A stretch of DNA of 24,785 bases, taken from Silene noctiflora (Eukaryota > Streptophyta > Magnoliopsida > Caryophyllales > Caryophyllaceae). The stretch is from positions 63,346-88,130 of the forward strand of contig VHZZ01003071.1 in the NCBI GenBank assembly GCA_009801015.1, in the 5' to 3' direction. The position numbers and the translations under genes are program-made. The notes below the pieces were generated by a model. The model was not told where the DNA came from. It did no database searches and saw nothing but the letters and a program-made list of their open reading frames with translations. Each line of letters opens with the position of its first letter. The stretch's first letter is position 1. Of the stretch, positions 19,034 through 24,785 are shown one piece after another.

Positions 19034-22000
19034 GTGCTTTGTCTCTATTTCATTCCTCTAACAATGGCGGAATTCGATTTTTCCATAGAATCCCGCTTCT
19101 CAGACAACAACAACAACAATATAGAGCATACAGTTTCCTTAATTCCCATCTGAAAAACAAAATCTGTAATTCCAAACAATTTTATTCTCGACATTCTTAT
19201 TCAACTTCTTCTTCTTCTTCTTCGTCGTCTAATGGTTCTAAGAATGGATTTCTAAAATGGTATTTGAGAATGCTCGATACTCGCCCATTTATCACCAAAA
19301 GCATTTCTTCATCCCTTATTTTCGGTGCTGCTGATGTTTCTTCTCAGGTTATTCATTTTCCTTTATTAAATCTAGAAATTATTGTTTTTCTTCTTGCTTA
19401 TCTTATTTTCTGGAAATATTTATGAATTAGATAACATTGTAGTTGTTATAGTTGATTCGCATGTTAATTATTTGTTCTTGAGAATTTCTACACTGGACAG
19501 ACCCCTACTTTTTCGGTTTTATAAGTTGTATCCACGCCTTGAAATTCTATTGTATACCCACCCATGAACTCGATACATTAGTTTTTACCATCACCTTATT
19601 GATTGTCTTGGCTAACTTGTTTGTTAGAATCTTCATTATTGTTTCGTGCTTCATCAAAGAGGTTTTAATATTAGTTACACAAATTCTCATTGAAGACGGA
19701 CACGTCACAAGCTCGAGACGGATAATGGCTCTCTCACAATATGCAAGTGACAAATCAAGTGAGAATTAAATGGAGCACCCCACTTGCCCTCCCACTTGTG
19801 ATATTGCGGGAGGGGCATTTCCGTCTTCAGCTTGTGACGGATAGTGTCCGTCCTCAATGAGACAAGCTGATTATTTTGTACTTGTTAGAGATATTTTGTG
19901 ATGCTTCCCATAGAGGAGGGTAACACGACGTTAATGGGTGAAAATGGAGGTTGAAAGAGGGTTTTTGAAAGACGTTTTGATGGGGACTGGGGAGTAATAT
20001 GAAGTTCAAGGCACCACGTAGAGGGTATAAGAAAGGCAGAGGTACAATTTAGAAAACCCAAAAACTCAGGGGTACAACATAGAGTTTCTGGTTGTTCTTT
20101 GTGTTTGAAAGTGATGGGGTAGTATATGCCTTATGATCTAACACATACGTTCATGGTCAATCAATATAATTTAGGAGGATCACTGACTCACTATCACGTA
20201 TTTTAACAATTAGTTTTAGAGCACAATGATCTCTTAATGATTCTTTTTGAACGTTGGTTATATGCACGCGACGTCTTCTTTGTTGATGTGAAAGTCGTGT
20301 TAGTTAGAATTATGAGCTTCTGATAAGGAGCCTTTTTCTCTAAGTTGGATATGGGGTAATCGTTTGATTTCATCCTTTTGTGGGGGCAAAGCTTCACATC
20401 CTTTCAAGAGGCTCGTATATGGGTGCAAAACTTGTAATTTTGATCCATGACTCTTTCGTTATGAATTTTGATGACACTGTAGTTGGGATCAAATGCGTAA
20501 TTATTTGTGACTAGAAAGAAAAAATTGTTTATGAGGTCAAGAGTAACTGGTTTTTGAGTACCAGTGGCGGAGGCAAGATTTGAACTTAGCGGGGGCGAAT
20601 CGTTAATGGTACAAGGTAAAATTGAAAAAAGTTTGAAATTTTTTTGAAATTTTTAATTCTCCCATGGGGGCGAGCTCAGTAAAAGCTAAAAGATGATCTT
20701 ACCACTGTTTCTAACCTTTGGTGTTCTTGGTTGTGAAATTAAGTCTGTAAAAGCCAAAAGGTGATCCTAACCAGCTGTCCAGCTCAGTAAATAAGATTGT
20801 CCATTTCGCTGCATAACAAGAGAACAACTTCTAATTTGTACGTTTATCATTTGTAACTTCAAATGGTATTGCTAGTACTGTTCTTTATCACACCTTTTGA
20901 GGAAACTGGATTATGTTAGGCAATCAAGAATACGAGACTTGATTATATATATGATCCAGACTTCATAAAATGGAGGAGGTATGAACTTAACCGTTCTTCA
21001 ATCAGTCACTCATTTGATTAAAAAAAAAGACACATTTTGATTTAGTCTTTCAATTCAAATTGACCGACTGTTAAGGGGTTAATAATATGACTTACTGATT
21101 CCCAAAAATCTCTACAAAGCACAAACTCTGTAATTGTAGCTACTCAATTATAGAGAGAAATAAATCTGATTGAACAAGGCTCACTCCTGGTTCATAAAAA
21201 GCTTGAGTTGAATGTGATTTATCTAAATGGACTTTTGAGAGATGGTTAAAGTACAATAACTTGCATTTCTAAGCAATCTTGTTCTAGTATCTAATATCTA
21301 TTGAAATTGTTGGTGTTTTTCATAATATTACTTAAGGTTTTGGTAGCAGATTATCACTCTTTCACCATCAGAATCATACGACATGATCCGTACACTGCGT
21401 ATTGCTGCATATGGTTTATTAATTATGGGACCATCGCAACATGTCTGGTTCAATAATCTCTCGAGGGTTTTGCCTGGCCGTGATGTATTCACAACTTTGA
21501 AGAAGATTTTCACGGGACAAGTTATCTATGGGCCTATTATAAATACAATTTTCTTCTCATACAACGCTGCTCTTCAAGGTAAACTAAATGTAATCATGCC
21601 TAGCTATACGATACAAAGGATTCCTTTTATTTATCGGTAGACCAATATGTTAACAGTTTCAGGAGAAGTCTCTGAAGTCTGAATTTGATTCTATTGACAT
21701 ACAATCCTCGATAGTGGTTAATGTTGCTTATTTTACATTATTGATACTGGATGGTGATTAATGTTTCTTATCTAGCCTGACAATAAAATCATTGTCTGTA
21801 TTTTTTTGTATAAAAAAGCTTTAAAAGTTATAACAAGGCACCGGAAACAAGATTTCTGGGTAATGTTCTGACTGGTATGAATAAAAGAGTTGCACTGAAG
21901 AAGGTTTGTTTTCTAGGGAAATGTTTTTGCGTTTAATATTTGGCAAGCAGAAAACGATACTGAAAAGCAGTTAATGTTATGACTCTCTGGCTTTCTGCTC

Positions 22001-23007
22001 TTAGGAATGCACCTTTGCTTGAGATATTTTGTACGCAACATTGAACCTCCTTGAAAAATCATTTCATTGTCATTAGGAAATTACAAGCTATAATTAATCT
22101 CCCCCACCTTCTTCCATGTTAGTTTCTTAGACTCTTATCAAAATTGTTGACACGGCTGCATGTTGAGTGTTCTGTGTTGTGATAAATTTCATGTTCTTCG
22201 CCTAAAAGAAAGCATCTTCATGTCGTGACTCGTGAGGTAAGAAATATTGTGTCAACACATTGAAGTAACCTAGCTTCAAGTTCATTTTGTCAATCCTTTT
22301 GTTGTCAAGGTGTCTAAGTTGTTTTGGTGTATCGTGTAAGGTGAAACAAAGGAGGACATTGTTGCTAGATTGAAGAGAGATCTTCTCCCGACGTTGAAGA
22401 ATGGTCTTATGTATTGGCCAATGTGTGATTTCCTGACATTCAGATTTATCCCTGTCCATCTACAGGTAACTCTATTTGATTTGCAACCTTGAGTTTCAAT
22501 GTTTCGAAAATACACACATTTTATTTACTTCTGGAAGTGGGAAACACTAGGTGTTCAGTCTTTGAGGCTGACCCTTTCCGGGTTTGTTGGTCTGCTTTGA
22601 CTATTAATCTCTAGAGATTCAATTGTAGACTTTATAAGAGCATACCCGTCGAGGTCAGTCAAAGGGATAATACAAATAGGATGGAAAGGGCATTAAATAC
22701 CTTATGTAGTGTGTTTACTCTTAAATCTCAGTCACTGCACCATCAATGCGGCTAGTGGTTCGATACTGTCTCAACAATAAAGCCTTTATACCAGTATAAA
22801 ACAATCACACGATGTTGTAGCCCATGTTTAGAAATAAAATTATCGACTTGGTTTCTTAAAATTGAGTTATGTTGTGGATAATACTTGCGGCTGATGAAGT
22901 TATATTTTTGCGACCTTGGGCAGCCATTGGCAAACAGCTCTTTCGCGTACTTGTGGACAATCTATTTAACATACATGGCAAGCTTGAAGAAAGTTGGCGA
23001 CAGCTGA
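19006..23007 (+). CDS. PXMP2/Mpv17 (PMP22) family membrane protein, 259 aa
   Basis: Small integral membrane protein of the Mpv17/PMP22/Sym1 family, found in the mitochondrial inner membrane or the peroxisome membrane; members are thought to act as channels or in stress-related metabolite transport. Exons: 19006-19347, 21350-21578, 22341-22465 and 22924-23007, all with GT-AG introns. Residues 1 to about 80 are a Ser/Arg/Gln-rich presequence with a Gln run (34-38) and a Ser run (68-75), pointing to mitochondria. The family core begins at WYLRMLDTRPFITKSISSS (85-103) and continues with ADVSSQ, MIRTLRIAAYGLLIMGPSQH and GQVIYGPIINTIFFSYNAAL. Exon 3 carries the family signature LKNGLMYWPMCDFLTFRFIP, and exon 4 ends with NSSFAYLWTIYLTYMASL. 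Start chosen at the first ATG in frame. Length fits plant homologues of about 250 aa. The gene looks intact. Confidence 0.93.
19207..19230 (+). repeat. trinucleotide repeat coding a Ser run in gene 3
   Basis: A TCT/TCG trinucleotide tract in exon 1 encodes eight serines (residues 68-75) just before the conserved core. A short CAA tract (from about 19103) encodes the Gln run at 34-38. Both lie in the presequence, where length changes should be tolerated. Confidence 0.75.
19685..19862. mobile_element. fold-back MITE in intron 1 of gene 3, 178 bp
   Basis: The left end TCTCATTGAAGACGGACAC...GTCACAAGCT...GACGG matches the reverse complement of the right end, TCTCATTGAGGACGGACAC...GTCACAAGCT...GACGG, over about 40 bases. 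The pairing continues weakly toward the centre (CACAATATGCAAGTG against CGCAATATCACAAGTG), so almost the whole element is an inverted repeat. I could not find a convincing target duplication, so the superfamily (MULE, Harbinger or other) is left open. Confidence 0.75.
20562..20707. mobile_element. possible hAT-like small element, 146 bp
   Basis: The segment begins CAGTGGCGGAGGC and ends TTACCACTG, giving short inverted ends CAGTGG...CCACTG. The phrase GTGGCGGAGGCAAGATTTGAACTTAG...GGGGGCGA is a familiar repeated plant sequence. The 8-bp flanks (TTGAGTAC and TTTCTAAC) do not match well, so this may be a fragment. Confidence 0.4.
22924..23007 (+). CDS. last coding exon of gene 3
   Basis: This 84-base exon is listed separately because it is easy to miss. 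After acceptor TTGGGCAG it reads PLANSSFAYLWTIYLTYMAS... and ends at TGA (23005-23007). It adds 27 residues, the C-terminal membrane segment of the Mpv17/PMP22 family, joining HLQ of exon 3 in phase 0. A longer open frame in another phase (22869-23078) covers the same bases and is not the gene. Confidence 0.92.
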   Translation, partial: PLANSSFAYLWTIYLTYMASLKKVGDS

Positions 23008-24189
23008 GGAGTATTATCCTGTTTTGCTGTAGATTTTTAACAATAGTACAAAGTTGGAGAGAGATGATATCTCATTAAATTATTTTATTTTATTTTATTT
23101 TTTTTTTTTTTTGGCGGCAGTAAAAACAAACGTTTACAATCCCATTTTAGCTCCTCATTAAATTATTTAGAGATCACTTTTATTATGAGTAAAGTATAGT
23201 ATAAGGACCTAAAATTTGAAGAAAGATAGCAATGAGGACCTAAAATACCAATATGTAGGCATGTAGCTATAAGGACCTGGTTCTTACTCCGTCAAACTTG
23301 CCGTTGTGTTATCCTCCTCTTTCTTCAATACAAACAAATTATACAAGTTAATACCGTATGAAGATCATTTTGCCTCATGCTTTTCTCCACATTATTATTT
23401 TATTAAATCTACTACCACAATTCGTCAATGCATTTATAGTTTTATAGAATGCTTATATCTACTTATATGTAAAAAAACTACTTATGTATTAGCATTAAAC
23501 TTTTTTACAAAAATATATAAGATCGTCTTATACTATAATTTTTTTATACTTATATACACACTTTTGAAATTTAATTTGTACCTTTTTGTGAGATGTGATC
23601 CGCCTAATAAAACAAAGCATCGTGTATATTAATGATATAACTTTCGACTTCTATTCTAAAAAATTTTAGGAAAAATAATTGAGCCTTAATGGTGGATTTA
23701 AGGAGCATTATTCTCTTACTGGTTCACTTATTAAAACTAAACTTCGTGAACGCGAATAATATAAATATTTTTAAGTATTACTTTCTTCCATATATCAAAT
23801 TATTTATTTATTTATTTTTCTTTTTTGAAATTTTTTTAATCAAAAGTTAAGCACCCTTCATTCATCACTGGACTTCAATTTCTAAAGGTGATATTTTAAC
23901 GGCTTGGAAGAGATGCGGAGTATTGCGTTAATAATTAAAACGGGTAAAGTATTACGGATATCTTTTAAATAGATAGGATAAATTTTTGTTATTCTCAAAA
24001 TTATCCATATTTGTCTCTTCTATCAAAATAAGTACGGAGTAATATTTAACCTGTTAACTATTAAACATATACGAAATACTAACAAAACCACGTCGTCTTC
24101 TTTCTTAAATTTACAAGCTTACGGGTTACAACTATACCGAGACGTGGTGAGAAATTGAGGGTGAAAGGTTGGACTTGGAGCCTTGGAGG
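23008..24189. other. 3' UTR of gene 3 and AT-rich intergenic DNA
   Basis: The first 80-100 bases are probable 3' UTR, followed by (ATTTT)n at 23080-23100 and a T run to about 23113. The phrase AGGACCTAAAAT occurs twice at 23205-23250, perhaps the tip of an old element. Short CGGAGTA words (near 23916 and 24032) look like Stowaway end remnants without partners. The 108-codon open frame at 23306-23632 is AT-driven and not supported. Confidence 0.5.
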
Positions 24190-24660
24190 TAGACCTGTCA
24201 AACGGATCGGGTCATACAGGTTGGGTCAAAATACGGGTCGGGTCATACGGATCTCGGGTCAGAAAAAAGTTTATGATATCTTTTATTTTATCATTTTTTA
24301 GCTGAAAAAACATATTTTTACAATTAAATCAATTTAATATTAACAATATTATTATATTCTTATTTTAATAATTATTGTATTATTTAATGACATAAAAGTC
24401 ATATAAAATTGACTTTAAATTAATTTTTTAGTCAAAAATATTAAAATACTATATTTATATTTATTATTTCAAATATAACACTTTTGAAAATATTAATATT
24501 TTAATAATATTCTTAATTTATCTTTGACCCAGGAGGTTGAACGGGTCGAATCGGTTTTCGACCATAAAATGACGGGTCATTTCGAATTCGGCTCATTTCA
24601 AGTAGTTGGTGAAGGTTTACGGGTCTTTGACCCTAAAAAGCGGGTCGGGTTGGGTCATGT
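24190..24660. mobile_element. probable hAT-type element remnant with CGGGTCG repeats
   Basis: The left end TAGACCTGTCAAACGG is followed by repeated CGGGTCGGGTCA units. An AT-rich core follows, then more CGGGTCGGGTTGGGTCA units up to about 24658. This architecture matches the hAT MITE at 18336-18748, with the repeat on the opposite strand. No clean right terminal inverted repeat or target duplication was found, so the right boundary is approximate. Confidence 0.5.
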
Positions 24661-24725
24661 TTTGATAAAGGTGGTGTAGCTAAGGGCATAATTATGCGTG
24701 AGTAATTCCAATTTTTTGATTGGAT

Positions 24726-24771
24726 CCACGTGGGGCATATTATGTGAGAATGTGAGAGTGGACGACGTCAT
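24726..24771. promoter_or_regulatory. ACGT-core motifs at the right edge
   Basis: CCACGTGG (24726-24733), a perfect G-box palindrome, and GACGTCAT (24764-24771), a C-box-like site, lie within 50 bp. Such pairs are common in plant promoters bound by bZIP or bHLH factors. A gene starting beyond the window would fit, but nothing in the window confirms it. Confidence 0.35.
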
Positions 24772-24785
24772 GGACTTGAGTTAAT

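Larger units (their letters stand above)
19348..21349 (+). other. intron 1 of gene 3, 2002 bp
   Basis: Donor CTCAG|GTTATT and acceptor GTAGCAG|ATT. It contains the fold-back MITE (19685-19862) and a hAT-like fragment (20562-20707). Open frames at 19382-19567, 19539-19769 and 20203-20397 are not supported as genes. An alternative acceptor three bases upstream (TAG at 21344-21346) would add one Gln. Confidence 0.75.

Noticed and set aside
22202-22515. Minus-strand open frames over gene 3 exon 3
   Set aside because: They are antisense shadows of the exon that encodes the LKNGLMYWP signature.
23306-23632. 108-codon open frame rich in Tyr, Phe, Leu and Ile
   Set aside because: It is typical of AT-rich noncoding DNA; no motif, no start context, no splice signals.
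1-24785. tRNA, rRNA, CRISPR array or multi-gene defence-like system
   Set aside because: No cloverleaf, conserved rRNA words, regularly spaced repeats or gene cluster of that kind was seen on either strand.

Overview
The window looks like nuclear DNA of a flowering plant (eudicot). It carries three intron-rich protein genes on the + strand, AT-rich intergenic DNA, GT-AG introns, an organelle-type threonyl-tRNA synthetase with a transit peptide, and plant repeat families (LTR element, MULE-, hAT- and Stowaway-type MITEs). The look of the LTR and MITE sequences suggests Caryophyllales, perhaps the Silene group. That is an impression from memory, not a proof.

Layout. 1-4085 is a repeat-rich intergenic block. 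It contains a solo LTR (1559-2891) with a perfect 5-bp target duplication, nested in what may be an older LTR-like repeat (about 1360-3500), then a duplicated block just upstream of gene 1. Gene 1 (CDS 4410-7925, 3 coding exons, 248 aa) is a small Lys/Arg/Ser-rich, probably nuclear protein that I cannot name. 7926-9757 is intergenic and holds a 503-bp MULE-type MITE with a perfect 9-bp target duplication. Gene 2 (CDS 9758-17916, 8 exons, 668 aa) is the organellar threonyl-tRNA synthetase. Its introns hold two Stowaway MITEs, a CA/CG alternating tract and a C/T-rich island. 17917-19005 is intergenic and holds a 413-bp hAT-type MITE. Gene 3 (CDS 19006-23007, 4 exons, 259 aa) is a PXMP2/Mpv17-family membrane protein with a probable mitochondrial presequence. 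A fold-back MITE lies in its first intron. 23008-24785 is AT-rich, with a second ACCCG/CGGGT repeat block and ACGT-core motifs at the right edge that may belong to the promoter of a gene beyond it.

Genes 2 and 3 both have organelle-targeting N-termini, but nothing shows that the three genes work together; they look like ordinary neighbours. I found no tRNA, rRNA, CRISPR array or bacterial-type system, and no convincing new biological system. The most informative observations are the precisely bounded mobile elements with target duplications, the exact exon structures (including a last exon of gene 3 with only 84 coding nucleotides), the upstream ORF on gene 3, and the unrecognised gene 1.
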